The notes beneath the pieces are model-generated. The model had not been told where the DNA came from and made no database searches. It saw only the letters and a program-made list of their open reading frames with translations. A DNA stretch of 64,000 nt from a virus. Positions 39,525-48,390 of this stretch are shown one piece after another. The first letter of the stretch is position 1. The number at the start of each line of letters is the position of its first letter. The stretch spans positions 1-64,000 of the IMG/VR virus record IMGVR_UViG_3300010354_000064; one strand, 5' to 3'. The position numbers and the translations under genes are program-made.

Positions 39525-40016
39525 TTAGACCGAGGCCATCACGCCATCGACAGACGCCGAAGCCACCACGTCCTCGACCATGCCGTCGATGTCCACGGTC
39601 TTGGCGACGCTCGCGAAACCAGCGAGGTCGTCGTTCCAGGCACCATGACGACGAAGGATGGCCGTGAACTCGGACACGTCGGGTTCGCGAGTCGTCCAGT
39701 TCATGTCGCCGGTCTTCTCGTCTTCCTCACCCGTGCAGCGTTCGAGCAGGTGGTCCACGAGTGCCTGCCGCTGCTCCTCGGACTTCTCGTTCCATTGGTC
39801 GAGAGCGACCTCGACGATGAAGTCGCACTCCAGCAGGTACTCCAGCGAACCGCTGACCTTGCGCACCTTGCCGTTGACGGGGCGGCCACCCTTGCTGCTC
39901 GCCTTGTCCACGAACAGGTACTTGATGCGCGCGGTGGCGATTTCCGGGTGGTACATCGGAATGAGGTTCGAGGCGACGGCCTCGACAGACTCAGCGTCGG
40001 AATACAGCTTCGGCAT
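39525..40016 (-). CDS. phage metallopeptidase-like protein, altered active site
   Basis: 163 residues from the ATG at 40016, overlapping the upstream gene by 26 bases. The sequence (ATARIKYLFVDKASSKGGRP; KVSGSLEYLLECDFIVEVAL) fits a phage-restricted putative metallopeptidase family. That family normally carries D-H-E-L-C-H around the catalytic zinc. Here the site reads DHLLERC, so the catalytic Glu and second His are missing. EFTAILRRHG near the end is typical. It is probably inactive as a peptidase and may act as a binding protein. The family assignment is by pattern. Confidence 0.55.
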   Translation of the reverse strand: MPKLYSDAESVEAVASNLIPMYHPEIATARIKYLFVDKASSKGGRPVNGKVRKVSGSLEYLLECDFIVEVALDQWNEKSEEQRQALVDHLLERCTGEEDEKTGDMNWTTREPDVSEFTAILRRHGAWNDDLAGFASVAKTVDIDGMVEDVVASASVDGVMASV

Positions 40017-40737
40017 CGGGGAACTCCATAGGGTCAGTAGACCGCAGCACGGTCTGGATGAATCGGCCAACTTGCTCGTCACCCCAAGCCTCCCAGAGTT
40101 CGCCTGGGTCTTTCGTCGGGTTGGGGCTTCCTAGCACACGAGCTTGGGGATAATACACCGTCTCCACACGAAAATCGCGGCCATGTGTGCGGGTAAAGTC
40201 CGCCGCCGCCGCACGACCAGCAGCGTCAACGTCGTAGCCCACCCATACCTGCCGCACCATTCGACGCATGACGCGGATGAGGCTTTCGGGGACGCGAGCC
40301 GTAAGCGTGGCAACTACCCCAGGAAAGTGTCGCTGGATGGGGAACAGGTCGAAGGCCCCCTCGACGAGCCAGATACCCCCAGTACGCCAGACGTGAGGCA
40401 TCGCCTGCGCGAGCCCGAAGAGCACGCACTCCTCCTTGTAGGGGATGAAGTCGAGGTAGCCCTTCCGCGCGCGGTCAACGTGCCGGAACTGAAACCCGTG
40501 AACGACCCCCAAGGTACTGGTGAGCGGGAACACGAGCACGTCGTCGAGCCGCGCTCCTTGGTGCGCCCACTTGAGGAAGTCCTCCATCCCATCGAGGTCG
40601 GGAAGGCTTCGGTCGAGATACCCTATGCGATACTCAGCGATTTGGTCGTCCGACACGCCGCGCGCGTAAAGCGCCTCACGAACCCCGTCGGTGAGGTTCG
40701 TCTGAGCGTGCGCGGTCAAGTCGTCGAGCCACGTCAC
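39991..40737 (-). CDS. TOPRIM primase-like protein
   Basis: 248 residues from the GTG at 40737, overlapping the upstream TGA (GTGA). The N-terminal half has DDQIAEYRIGYLDRSLPDLD and VFPLTSTLGVVHGFQFRHVD, as in the DnaG catalytic core. The TOPRIM motif follows: WLVEGAFDLFPI then VGYDVDAAGRAAA (E of motif 1; D-x-D of motif 2). The usual zinc-binding domain is absent, so it may need a partner. A short DnaG-type primase is expected beside DnaX and the clamp. It synthesises primers for lagging-strand replication (inferred). Confidence 0.7.
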   Translation of the reverse strand: MTWLDDLTAHAQTNLTDGVREALYARGVSDDQIAEYRIGYLDRSLPDLDGMEDFLKWAHQGARLDDVLVFPLTSTLGVVHGFQFRHVDRARKGYLDFIPYKEECVLFGLAQAMPHVWRTGGIWLVEGAFDLFPIQRHFPGVVATLTARVPESLIRVMRRMVRQVWVGYDVDAAGRAAAADFTRTHGRDFRVETVYYPQARVLGSPNPTKDPGELWEAWGDEQVGRFIQTVLRSTDPMEFPDAEAVFRR

Positions 40738-41330
40738 GTCACCACCATGAGGGCCTGGTCGGCGCGTTGAAGCACAACCCCAAGGTGCTCTCCGGTGCGG
40801 ACGTAACTGCCCACCAACGCGGGCATCGCAGCGACGAACCCGGCTCGTCCAGGCAGGTCCGCCAGAAGTACAGTGACCCCAGAGACGACCGCCACCTCGC
40901 TTCGCGTCCGCATGGCCGCCCATGCCTCATCGAGGTTCACGTCCAAGCCGGGCGTGATTTCGGCGAGCAGCTTCGGGGATGCGACGATGGTGTGCGGCTC
41001 CATGCTGTTGAGTTGAAGCCGGTGAATGGCCTCCTGTACATTGGTACACCGGCCAGGCCAGTTCGGTCGCGAAGAAAGCACACGATGAAGCTCGACCAGG
41101 AGGGCGTCGTCCTGCCCGACGGGAATGGGCGAGAAGCCGTACCGAACGATGCCTTCCCGCGAAGGTCGGGTCTGAAGGAACATGCCGCGCATGTTCGTGA
41201 CGAAGAACGGCCCGTCGGTCGGGTCGGCGACGCGCTCCCCGAGGGCAGGAATGGAGAAGCCCCCTTGCCGGGCAGCCCGCTGTCGGACGCGCTCGGTTGC
41301 GAGCAGCCGCTCAAGAGCCGTGAACGCCAT
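40734..41330 (-). CDS. hypothetical protein in replication block
   Basis: 198 residues from the ATG at 41330. The C-terminal 100 residues are alpha/beta (PHTIVASPKLLAEITPGLDV; EVAVVSGVTVLLADLPG) and end in a hydrophobic strand, GVVLQRADQALMVVT. No motif is recognised. The genes on both sides overlap it by a few bases, so it is translated with the primase-like and SbcC-half genes. Function is unknown. Confidence 0.5.
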   Translation of the reverse strand: MAFTALERLLATERVRQRAARQGGFSIPALGERVADPTDGPFFVTNMRGMFLQTRPSREGIVRYGFSPIPVGQDDALLVELHRVLSSRPNWPGRCTNVQEAIHRLQLNSMEPHTIVASPKLLAEITPGLDVNLDEAWAAMRTRSEVAVVSGVTVLLADLPGRAGFVAAMPALVGSYVRTGEHLGVVLQRADQALMVVT

Positions 41331-41859
41331 CGTCGCCCTCAGCCGGGAGAAGCCCAGCCACGGTACGGACGGGCTCGGTGCGAAGGCGCAGGAACCGGAA
41401 CCAGAGCCGCTTCCACCAGGGCAAGTGGTAGTTCGGAGTGCTCTCGTCCAGAGCCCAGAGAAGGGCGGCCACGGCAGGCAAGTTCGCGGAGAGCCACACC
41501 TCGTCCTCGACCTCTCGACGGAAGTCAGCGAGGATGTCCTCCTTCGTCCTAGTCGGCGTAAAGCTCGGGCACCGCTGGGCGTCGAGGGGCTCGTCGCAGA
41601 TGTCCCCCTGCCACTCGGCGGGGTCGTCCGCACCAAGCATACAGAGCCCGATGGTCTGCACGACCGGCAAATGCCGACGGTCCACCCGGTTGAAGCCGTC
41701 GTTCGGTTCCCCAGCGACTTCCTTGCGGGAGTCGAGCGGCTGACGATGGTTGTGCTGGCAGCGTCCCGGTAGCCGCTGGTTAGCCTCCGCTACGCGCCGG
41801 TCTAGTTCCGCTAGCAGCAGGGTGTGGATGCGGTTCTGGATTTCATCTCGGTTCTTCAT
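41311..41859 (-). CDS. cysteine-containing hypothetical protein
   Basis: 182 residues from the ATG at 41859, overlapping the upstream TGA (ATGA). After a helical lead come RCQHNHRQPLDSRKEVAGEP, IGLCMLGADDPAEWQGDICD and AQRCPSF, giving four cysteines and adjacent histidines that could bind zinc or an iron-sulfur cluster. I associate this pattern with small genes near phage recombination loci, without a known activity. The C-terminus is helical with several tryptophans (LPWWKRLWFRFLRL). Confidence 0.5.
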   Translation of the reverse strand: MKNRDEIQNRIHTLLLAELDRRVAEANQRLPGRCQHNHRQPLDSRKEVAGEPNDGFNRVDRRHLPVVQTIGLCMLGADDPAEWQGDICDEPLDAQRCPSFTPTRTKEDILADFRREVEDEVWLSANLPAVAALLWALDESTPNYHLPWWKRLWFRFLRLRTEPVRTVAGLLPAEGDDGVHGS

Positions 41860-42539
41860 CGGTGCCCTCGGATGCGCTTGAGCCCCAGGCTCCACGTCCC
41901 GTCGTCCTGCGTGTCCTCAGTCCCCTGGTAGGCCGTGTGCGCGTGGTCGAGGTAGGACTGCTTGTGGGTAATCATCAGCAGGTCGATGCCCGTCGAGTCC
42001 GCCAGCTTGCACAGGAACTTGCCCGCCTGGTCGGTGTACTCGTCGCTGACCGCTGCCAACGTCTCGTCGAGAAGAAGCAGGGGGCGCTTCTTCAGCCGGA
42101 GAAGCGCGAGCAGCCGGAGCACGAGCGACGCAACGCTTGATGGCCCACCCCCGAAGGATTCCAGAGGGTGCCCTCGGATGACCGTTTCGTCCGCGCCTTG
42201 GCGCAGAAAGAAGTCGATGGCGACCTTGTTGTACTTGGTCCCGACTTCGGCCTCGAAGGCGAGCGACTGGTCGTGGAAGATGGTGTGAAGGCCCTCGGTG
42301 ACGATGCCTTCGATGCCCTTCACTTGGTCGAGCACGAGCCTGTCCATCAGCACACGAAGAAGCTCGCCGACCTTGGTGAGCTTCTCGATGCTCTCCGACA
42401 GACTCGCCACCTCGGCCTCCTTCTCAGCCACTTCGGCCACAAGGGCGTCTCGCGCCACTTGCAGCCGAAGGGCTCTCCGGGATAGCTCGCGGGTACGCGC
42501 CGTCAGTCCTTCGAGGGCATGAACCGGGTCACTCGGCAT
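41856..42539 (-). CDS. C-terminal half of a split Rad50/SbcC-like ATPase
   Basis: 227 residues, ATG start. Residues 10-65 are coiled coil. The head half follows, with ABC signature LESFGGGPSS at about 126-135, Walker B LLLLDET at 154-160 and the H-loop histidine H192 in MITHKQSY. There is no Walker A. It complements the protein at 45929-47143, which has Walker A and the zinc hook. The two together reconstitute an SbcC/Rad50 ATPase that works with the SbcD-like nuclease (44944-45924) in DNA end processing. Confidence 0.75.
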   Translation of the reverse strand: MPSDPVHALEGLTARTRELSRRALRLQVARDALVAEVAEKEAEVASLSESIEKLTKVGELLRVLMDRLVLDQVKGIEGIVTEGLHTIFHDQSLAFEAEVGTKYNKVAIDFFLRQGADETVIRGHPLESFGGGPSSVASLVLRLLALLRLKKRPLLLLDETLAAVSDEYTDQAGKFLCKLADSTGIDLLMITHKQSYLDHAHTAYQGTEDTQDDGTWSLGLKRIRGHR

Positions 42540-43747
42540 CGGTACGTGTTCTCCGGCTGCGTTTCTACACCGCTTCCGCCGATGACCTTGCCATCACCGT
42601 CGATGAGAAACTCGTCGATGGTGCGAAGCATCGCCTGGTCCTTCGGGCGGCGCTCGTCAGCCGGGAGAATCATGACCCGCATCTCCAGACGGTCGCCCTT
42701 CGCGCCTTCGAGGAGGTCGATGAGGTGGTAGAGGTTGACCCCGAAGGTGAAGTCGCGGCTCTCGGAACCATCCTTGGGGAGCACGGGCACCGGGAAGCTC
42801 TTTGCCTTCGAGTTGCCCTCGACGACCGAGAAACTCAGTTCGTTCGATGCCGCCGTGTAGGTCAGGCGGATTTTGTCCCGCTTCGCGTCGAGTTCGGTCT
42901 TCGTGTACTTCAGCGCGTTCACGAGAGCGCGCACAGGCACGTCGAAGACGAACTTGTCGTTCTTCAGCGCGTAGTAGGCGTACTTCGAGTGGGTCTTCGT
43001 GTGGTGAGCCCAGCCGAGCACCCGCCCCTTGCCGTCGATGGCGAAGGTCATGTTCTGGCCGGTCTTGATGGTGACCGTGCTCTCGCACTTGCCGAGGAAG
43101 CTCGACACGAAGGGAAGGTGCTGCCCGTGAAGCCCGAGGCCCTTGCCCTTGAAGGCGTCGCAGTAGAAGTAGAACGCCTGCGTGCCGTTCGCGCCGAAGA
43201 GCGTGCCGTCACCCTTCGCCCACGCCTCGTTCGATTCGTCGAAAACCTGGATGGCCTTGTACTGGTCTTCGGCCTTGTTGTCTTGGGGCTTGGCGAGGAA
43301 GGGCTTGGCGAGGCTGATGGACTCGCGGAGGATAGCGACCGAGAAGTCGCGCTCGTTCGAGGCTGCCTCCACGTCCTTATCGCAAGACGCCATGAGCTTG
43401 GGGTCGTAGCTCGTGCGCTCCGAGCCCGCGCCGCTGCCCGACGTGTATTTGACGGTGTGAACGTCGCCGCTGCTGGTGGCCTCGAAGGTCAGCACCTCGT
43501 CCTGAAGGAACCGAAAGCCCTCGATGTAGTCGGCAGGGTAGATGAACGACCCCTCGCCTTCAACATCGGACACGGGGAAGTCCGCCCGCGCGACGTGCAG
43601 CGAGTCGCGGCTGTAGACGAAGCACGTCTCCCCTCGGATGACGAAGAGGTAGCCCTTACCACCCTGCGGGGTGATGGGGCGGGGCGGGACGATGGACACG
43701 ATGTCGAGGGCCGCGTTGAGGTCGGCAGCCTTGGCCTGAAATTTCAT
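42503..43747 (-). CDS. dnaN: DNA polymerase III beta-like sliding clamp
   Basis: 414 residues, ATG with GAGGAAC upstream. It begins MKFQAKAADLNAALDIVSIV, as bacterial clamps do. Strand-rich segments occur in three blocks, with YIEGFRFLQDEVLTFEATSS in the first and LPVPVLPKDGSESRDF-type strands in the third. Length is slightly above bacterial DnaN. The co-localised DnaX-, HolA- and HolB-like genes make a clamp the natural product. The 37-base overlap with the downstream SbcC half suggests coupling. Confidence 0.7.
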   Translation of the reverse strand: MKFQAKAADLNAALDIVSIVPPRPITPQGGKGYLFVIRGETCFVYSRDSLHVARADFPVSDVEGEGSFIYPADYIEGFRFLQDEVLTFEATSSGDVHTVKYTSGSGAGSERTSYDPKLMASCDKDVEAASNERDFSVAILRESISLAKPFLAKPQDNKAEDQYKAIQVFDESNEAWAKGDGTLFGANGTQAFYFYCDAFKGKGLGLHGQHLPFVSSFLGKCESTVTIKTGQNMTFAIDGKGRVLGWAHHTKTHSKYAYYALKNDKFVFDVPVRALVNALKYTKTELDAKRDKIRLTYTAASNELSFSVVEGNSKAKSFPVPVLPKDGSESRDFTFGVNLYHLIDLLEGAKGDRLEMRVMILPADERRPKDQAMLRTIDEFLIDGDGKVIGGSGVETQPENTYRCRVTRFMPSKD

Positions 43748-43760
43748 CTGGGTGTTCCTC

Positions 43761-44036
43761 TCACTTCTTGGTGTCGTAGCTCGCCAGCGCGGCCTCGACG
43801 GCTACGAGGTCCGTCTCGTAAGTCGCAATCATCTCGGTCAACTGCCCCTGCACCTTGTCGCGCTCCTCGCGCAACGTCTTGGGGTCGTAGCCAGCCGCCC
43901 TGATTTCGACGATGAGTTGCGCAAGCTCCTCCTTCTTCGCCTGGAGCTTGCCACTCAGGTTCGACTTCTTCGTGTTGACGACCTCGGTTCGCTTCGCCAA
44001 GTCGTCGATTTTCTTACGTAGTTCTTCCGGGGTCAT
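43761..44036 (-). CDS. small coiled-coil protein
   Basis: 91 residues, ATG start. Entirely helical with heptad character (ELRKKIDDLAKRTEVVNTKK; KLQAKKEELAQLIVEIRAAG). It lies between the clamp and the Cas4/RecB-like nuclease, inside the block that also holds the two SbcC halves, so it may be a third piece of the coiled coil. No motif supports this directly. Confidence 0.55.
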   Translation of the reverse strand: MTPEELRKKIDDLAKRTEVVNTKKSNLSGKLQAKKEELAQLIVEIRAAGYDPKTLREERDKVQGQLTEMIATYETDLVAVEAALASYDTKK

Positions 44037-44051
44037 CGCATCTCCGTGAGG

Positions 44052-44942
44052 CTAGAAGCCGACATCTTCTACACCTACGCCATCACCGACGGTATCGATT
44101 TGGCGAGACAGGAATGTCTCGCCGTCGATGCAGACCGGCCGGTATGCGCAGAGGTTACACTTACCACTAGGCTGGGCAGGGAACGTCGTGGGGAGCAGGG
44201 GCAGGGGGTTCTCCGACTGAGCAAGGAGCCTCTTGCCTTGCTCGATGTGTTGCACGCTGTCTAGTACACCGGCCAGCAGGTCATCGAGCGACTTCTCGTC
44301 GAAGGCTACCCAATCGAGGCTGTTTTCGGGCTCCTGCCGCCAGTAGACGAAGCCGAGGCGGTCGGGCGCGTGCCCGAACTTGCGACGGTGAAGCATCGCG
44401 TACCACCATAGCTGCTGGGGATCGACGTACTTGTCCCGGTGCCGCGAACCCTTGCCGTCGAGGATGACCAAATCCCCGTGAGGCTTCACGCGCCGGATGA
44501 TGAAGTCCGCGCGCCCCCCAATCATGTGCCCGTCGATGAGCGAGTCGAGCTTGACCTCGGCGTCGGCGGGCTGGCCGAGTAGCCGGTGGTGCCGAACGAT
44601 GCCGATGCCTCTTGGGATGGCCTTCATGACCTCACGCCGCAGCGTGTCGCGGGACTTGTAGTTGGCCCTCTTGTCCTCCCAGTCGAAGACCCCCGTCTCG
44701 CTCTCGCGCCGGATGATGCTGTCGAGGGTGGGGTCCACCATCGCTTCGAGAAGCTCTTGGACCCCCTTCTGCATCCAGATGCGCTCGTTATAGAACGCCT
44801 CGAAGATGGTCCCGACAGTCGAGCCGTAAAGCGCGTTCACCCGGTTATCGGGGGTGTCGAGCTTCGTCTTGCCGATGTAGCGATGCCAGTACTGCCGGGG
44901 GCAGTCCTTGTACGTCTTATGGCCGGAGTAGGAGAGGTACAC
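44052..44942 (-). CDS. PD-(D/E)XK nuclease, RecB/Cas4-like
   Basis: 296 residues from a GTG at 44942, just past the SbcD-like stop; other starts inside the upstream gene are possible. LSYSGHKTYKDCPRQYWHRY carries the first cysteine, and CNLCAYRPVC near the C-terminus the last three of an iron-sulfur cluster. Nuclease core: GGRADFII (D), VILDGKGSRH (D-x-K variant) and QQLWWYA (motif IV). This is the Cas4/RecB/AddB type that trims DNA ends with 5' polarity. Encoded with SbcD, split SbcC and RecA, it likely serves phage recombination. Confidence 0.75.
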   Translation of the reverse strand: MYLSYSGHKTYKDCPRQYWHRYIGKTKLDTPDNRVNALYGSTVGTIFEAFYNERIWMQKGVQELLEAMVDPTLDSIIRRESETGVFDWEDKRANYKSRDTLRREVMKAIPRGIGIVRHHRLLGQPADAEVKLDSLIDGHMIGGRADFIIRRVKPHGDLVILDGKGSRHRDKYVDPQQLWWYAMLHRRKFGHAPDRLGFVYWRQEPENSLDWVAFDEKSLDDLLAGVLDSVQHIEQGKRLLAQSENPLPLLPTTFPAQPSGKCNLCAYRPVCIDGETFLSRQIDTVGDGVGVEDVGF

Positions 44943-44943
44943 G

Positions 44944-45924
44944 TCAACCCACTTCTGCGCGAGCGCGTTCGAGATACCCAAGAGCCAAGTCCCGCACTTC
45001 CCTGGCGAAGTCCAGAGCTTGCAAGTTGGCCTCAATGCTCAGAGATGGGTCATACTCGGCGCTCGCACGGAGGGTGGCGACGAAGTTGTCGATTTCGACA
45101 CCCTCGGCCTCCGCGCGCTCCTTGCGCTCGAAGTCGAACACGTCGGCGGCAGGGGCAACAATCATGGGCATCGTGACCGTCACGATGCCGCTCGGCTGCA
45201 CCTCCAGCAGGGTGGCGCTCGGGGTTCGCTCGATGTTCTCGCGGATGAGGGCTCCTCGGGAGAGCGCCCCTTGGTTGACGAACTGCTTGCCTCCGACCTC
45301 GATAATGCCCTGGTCTTTGTGCCAATGCCCGAAGCACCACACGTCGGGACCGTCGGGGGTCACGAGGTCGGGGTAACGGAAGACGGGCTCGCCGAAGAAA
45401 TCCTCGACGCTCGGAGGCGGGTCGGCCCCCGCGAGCGCGTGGACGATAGCGATGAGGAAGTCGTCCCCCGGCTGCTTCTGGATGGCGAGTAGCTCGTCGA
45501 GCTTGCGGAACGGGCTGTAGGGCACACCGACCACCCGGACACGCATCCCCCCGTCCTCGAATACGGCCTCTCGGAGGTGCTCGAAGACCTTGGCGGCGTA
45601 GAGCACACCGAGAGGCTGCTTCGGCACGGAGTCGAGGTTGTTGTAGGCGATGTCGTGGTTGCCCTCGACGCAGTAGACGGGGCAAGGGTAGGCCCGGTGA
45701 ACCTCGGCCGTCCGCGCCACGACCGCGTGAGGGTTCCGGGTGGCCGCCTTGACGTGGAAGTAGTCGCCCCCGTCGAGCACGGCCTTCACGCCGTGCTTCC
45801 GCGCAAGCTGACCGACCTGCTCCAGGTTCGACCAGACCTCGGAGGGGTAATCCCCCTTCCACGAGGACGGGCTGCGGTCGCTGACGTGCGTATCGGTGCG
45901 GAACAGGAAGGCGAGCCGGGGCAT
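44944..45924 (-). CDS. sbcD: SbcD/Mre11-like nuclease
   Basis: 326 residues, ATG start. Calcineurin-type phosphoesterase motifs run in order: D11-x-H13 (DTHVSD), D54 (GGDYFH), N89-H90-D91 (GNHD), a later H near 162 (IVHALAG) and the G-H-x-H (FGHWHKD, near 200). Metal-dependent nuclease acting with an SbcC/Rad50 ATPase, here encoded in two pieces (41856-42539 and 45929-47143). Length and C-terminal cap region are normal. Confidence 0.88.
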   Translation of the reverse strand: MPRLAFLFRTDTHVSDRSPSSWKGDYPSEVWSNLEQVGQLARKHGVKAVLDGGDYFHVKAATRNPHAVVARTAEVHRAYPCPVYCVEGNHDIAYNNLDSVPKQPLGVLYAAKVFEHLREAVFEDGGMRVRVVGVPYSPFRKLDELLAIQKQPGDDFLIAIVHALAGADPPPSVEDFFGEPVFRYPDLVTPDGPDVWCFGHWHKDQGIIEVGGKQFVNQGALSRGALIRENIERTPSATLLEVQPSGIVTVTMPMIVAPAADVFDFERKERAEAEGVEIDNFVATLRASAEYDPSLSIEANLQALDFAREVRDLALGYLERARAEVG

Positions 45925-45928
45925 GAGG

Positions 45929-47143
45929 CTACTCTACACCTCCGCACTCCGCAACGGAGCGCGCACACGTCGGGCAGACGCCAAGTTCGTCTTGCTCTGC
46001 CTTGATGGCCGTTTCCTCTGTCAGAACGACCGCGAGTTCATCGTCCAGGCTCTTGACCAGAGCCATCAGGTTCGTGTGCTTGGTGAGCAGGGCGTCGAGG
46101 GCCGTGAGCCGGTCGCGCGCTTCCGTGAGCGCCTTGGCCTCGGGCACCGGAGCCGACTCAACCGCCTTCCAGGGGCCAAGCCAGCCCTTCATCTCGACGA
46201 GCTTGGCGACCCATCCGTCGAGACGAGTCAGAGCCTTGGATGCGTCACCGAGCGCGGCGGCGGACGGCACCTGCACGTCCTCGACACCCGAGAGGCGGGC
46301 AATCTCCTGCTCTCGGGCTAGCTTCCGGGCCAGGAACTCATCGAGGGCATCAAGCCGCTCCTCCTCGGCGCGCAACGTCGAGGGGTCGGGGATGACGATG
46401 GCCGTGACCTTCCCAAGCTCACGGACTACCCCTGCGAGCGACGACAGTTGCCCGAGGAACTCGTCTACCCGCTGGAGAGCGCGCTCCTGCTTCTCGATGG
46501 CAACGTGACGGTCAGCGATGGCTTGGGCATCGGCCAAAGCAGTATCGAGCCCGTCGTAGGCGACGAGCTTGGTGCGAAGGTCGGTCACGTCCTTCTCGCG
46601 GACCTTGCGGGTCGAGACGGCTTCCTTGCGGTCACGCTCCGCGAGCCGCATGGCCGCGTTGATGCGGTCGAGCCGCGCCACGTCCGAGAGGGTATCGGCA
46701 ACGGCCCCACCCGTCTGGTCGAGCAGGAAGATGGGGCTGAACTGGTCGGCGACCTGGAGCATCTCCTGCCGGTCGCCGACCTTCACGGGAGCGAAGTCGG
46801 GCTGAAGGAAGTCCGGCGTTCCGCGCTCGGCCTTGTCGTAGACCGCCCCGTTGAACGTGTAGCGGTTGATGGCGTCGCCCTTCTCCCAGAGGAGGTCGAA
46901 GCCCTCGGCGACCATGTGGACGGAGGCGAAGCACTTGCAGGTTTTCGCCTTCTTGGTGCGCCGGAGGCAGGCTGCCCCGTGACGGACGAACGAAGACGCA
47001 GGTGCCCCCGTGAGGGCCGCCTTCACGGCTCTCACGAGGGCACTCTTACCGATGTTGCTGCGCCCGACGATGACGGTGAACCCGTCAATGCGGAAGGCTG
47101 CCTTCTCGATAGACTGGAAGTTACGGACTTCGACCTCGACCAC
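45929..47143 (-). CDS. N-terminal half of a split Rad50/SbcC-like ATPase
   Basis: 404 residues, GTG start with GGAG five bases upstream. Head half: VEVEVRNFQSIEKAAFRI then Walker A at about 27-34 (GRSNIGKS). From about residue 165 there is a long coiled coil. It ends with a zinc hook, C390-x-x-C393 (CPTC), 11 residues before the stop. There is no signature or Walker B. The protein therefore stops at the hook, and the returning coiled coil and second head half are encoded at 41856-42539. The two would dimerise through the hook and heads. Confidence 0.75.
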   Translation of the reverse strand: MVEVEVRNFQSIEKAAFRIDGFTVIVGRSNIGKSALVRAVKAALTGAPASSFVRHGAACLRRTKKAKTCKCFASVHMVAEGFDLLWEKGDAINRYTFNGAVYDKAERGTPDFLQPDFAPVKVGDRQEMLQVADQFSPIFLLDQTGGAVADTLSDVARLDRINAAMRLAERDRKEAVSTRKVREKDVTDLRTKLVAYDGLDTALADAQAIADRHVAIEKQERALQRVDEFLGQLSSLAGVVRELGKVTAIVIPDPSTLRAEEERLDALDEFLARKLAREQEIARLSGVEDVQVPSAAALGDASKALTRLDGWVAKLVEMKGWLGPWKAVESAPVPEAKALTEARDRLTALDALLTKHTNLMALVKSLDDELAVVLTEETAIKAEQDELGVCPTCARSVAECGGVE

Positions 47144-47145
47144 GG

Positions 47146-48390
47146 TTACTCCGCGCCCGCGTCGGCATCCTCCACGACCTCTTCGGTGGGCGAGTCGGGG
47201 GAGTCGTCGAACTCCTGCCCCATGTCCGACAGGAGGCTATCCTCCTCGCCGATGTCCTCGTCCTTGACGACCGTGCTAGCAGCGCCGAGGGCAGCCGTCA
47301 CCTTACCACAGACCTCGGTGTAGAGCTTGGTGTTCTCCATGAGGAGCGCACGGAACTTGTCGCGGCCCTGGGTCCGGTGCTCGCCGTAGGCGTAGTAGGC
47401 ACCCTCCTTCTTGACGATGCCCTGCGCGATACCCGTCTCGATGATGCTGAAGTAGTTGTCGAGCCCGTACCCGTACCGGATGAAGAAGTCGCCGCTCGAC
47501 CCCTGGGTGCCGTCGAGCTTGTTCTTCACGACCTTCACCTGGGTCTTGTTGCCATACGGGAACTTCTTGGTCTTGCCCGACATCGGGTCTTTCTTCTCGA
47601 TGATTTCCGAGCCCGTTCGGATGAACCGCAGACGGAGGCTCGCGTAGAACTTGACGGCCTTGCCGCCCGCCGTGTTGGTATCGGGTCCATGCCCACCCGT
47701 CGCGATGACGGCGCGCTCCTGGTTCAGGAGGATGAGCGCCGTACCGAGCTTCGTGGGGTCCATCTTCTTCGTCTCCCCAGAGCCGGTCTTCGGGCAGGTG
47801 GCAAGCCACCCGCAAATCTTGGGGAGCGTCTCGGCCATCTTCTTCGCCACCGCGCCGACCTTGGCGGTGTCGTCGAGCTTCTTCTCCAGTTCGTCCTTCG
47901 GCACCATCGCGGCCACCGAGTCCACGATGATGAGGTCAACCCCGGTGTTGATGCCGACCCAAATCATCTTCAGGCCCTCCTCCATCGTGTCGGGTGCGAA
48001 CACCATGAAGGAGTCGTCGTACTTGACGCCGATGCTCTGGGCATAGCCGTGGTGAATGGCGTGCTCGAAGTCCAGGAACATGACGGTGCCCCCAGCCTTC
48101 TGGACCTGCACAGCAGCCGAGAGCGCCACCGTCGTCTTACCGGAGGACTCCGGCCCGAAGATTTCGGTGACCTTGCGGCGCGGATAGCCGGGGCACGTCA
48201 GGCCCTTGCCATCCTTCGCGAGGCTGCCACCGATGAGCCCGTTGATGATGATGCTGCCTGAATCGACGTGAGGGAGCGTCGAGAACGACGCCTCGACGGG
48301 CTTCTGCCCGGTCGCCTTGAGGATGAGAGCCCTCGCGGCGGTAAGAGCGTTCGGTGCGTTGTCAGATTTCTTGGCTTTGGCTGCACTCAT
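47146..48390 (-). CDS. recA: RecA/UvsX-like recombinase
   Basis: 414 residues, ATG with GGAG eight bases upstream. Walker A GPESSGKTT at 79-87 and Walker B LIIVDS at 153-158 are intact. The ATPase core contains FLDFEHAIHHGYAQSIGVKY and KAVKFYASLRLRFIRTG, as in RecA. The C-terminal 60 residues are acidic and disordered, ending EEVVEDADAGAE. It forms filaments on single-stranded DNA for strand exchange. It is in a unit with RuvC- and SbcC-like genes, so recombination-dependent replication is likely. Confidence 0.9.
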   Translation of the reverse strand: MSAAKAKKSDNAPNALTAARALILKATGQKPVEASFSTLPHVDSGSIIINGLIGGSLAKDGKGLTCPGYPRRKVTEIFGPESSGKTTVALSAAVQVQKAGGTVMFLDFEHAIHHGYAQSIGVKYDDSFMVFAPDTMEEGLKMIWVGINTGVDLIIVDSVAAMVPKDELEKKLDDTAKVGAVAKKMAETLPKICGWLATCPKTGSGETKKMDPTKLGTALILLNQERAVIATGGHGPDTNTAGGKAVKFYASLRLRFIRTGSEIIEKKDPMSGKTKKFPYGNKTQVKVVKNKLDGTQGSSGDFFIRYGYGLDNYFSIIETGIAQGIVKKEGAYYAYGEHRTQGRDKFRALLMENTKLYTEVCGKVTAALGAASTVVKDEDIGEEDSLLSDMGQEFDDSPDSPTEEVVEDADAGAE

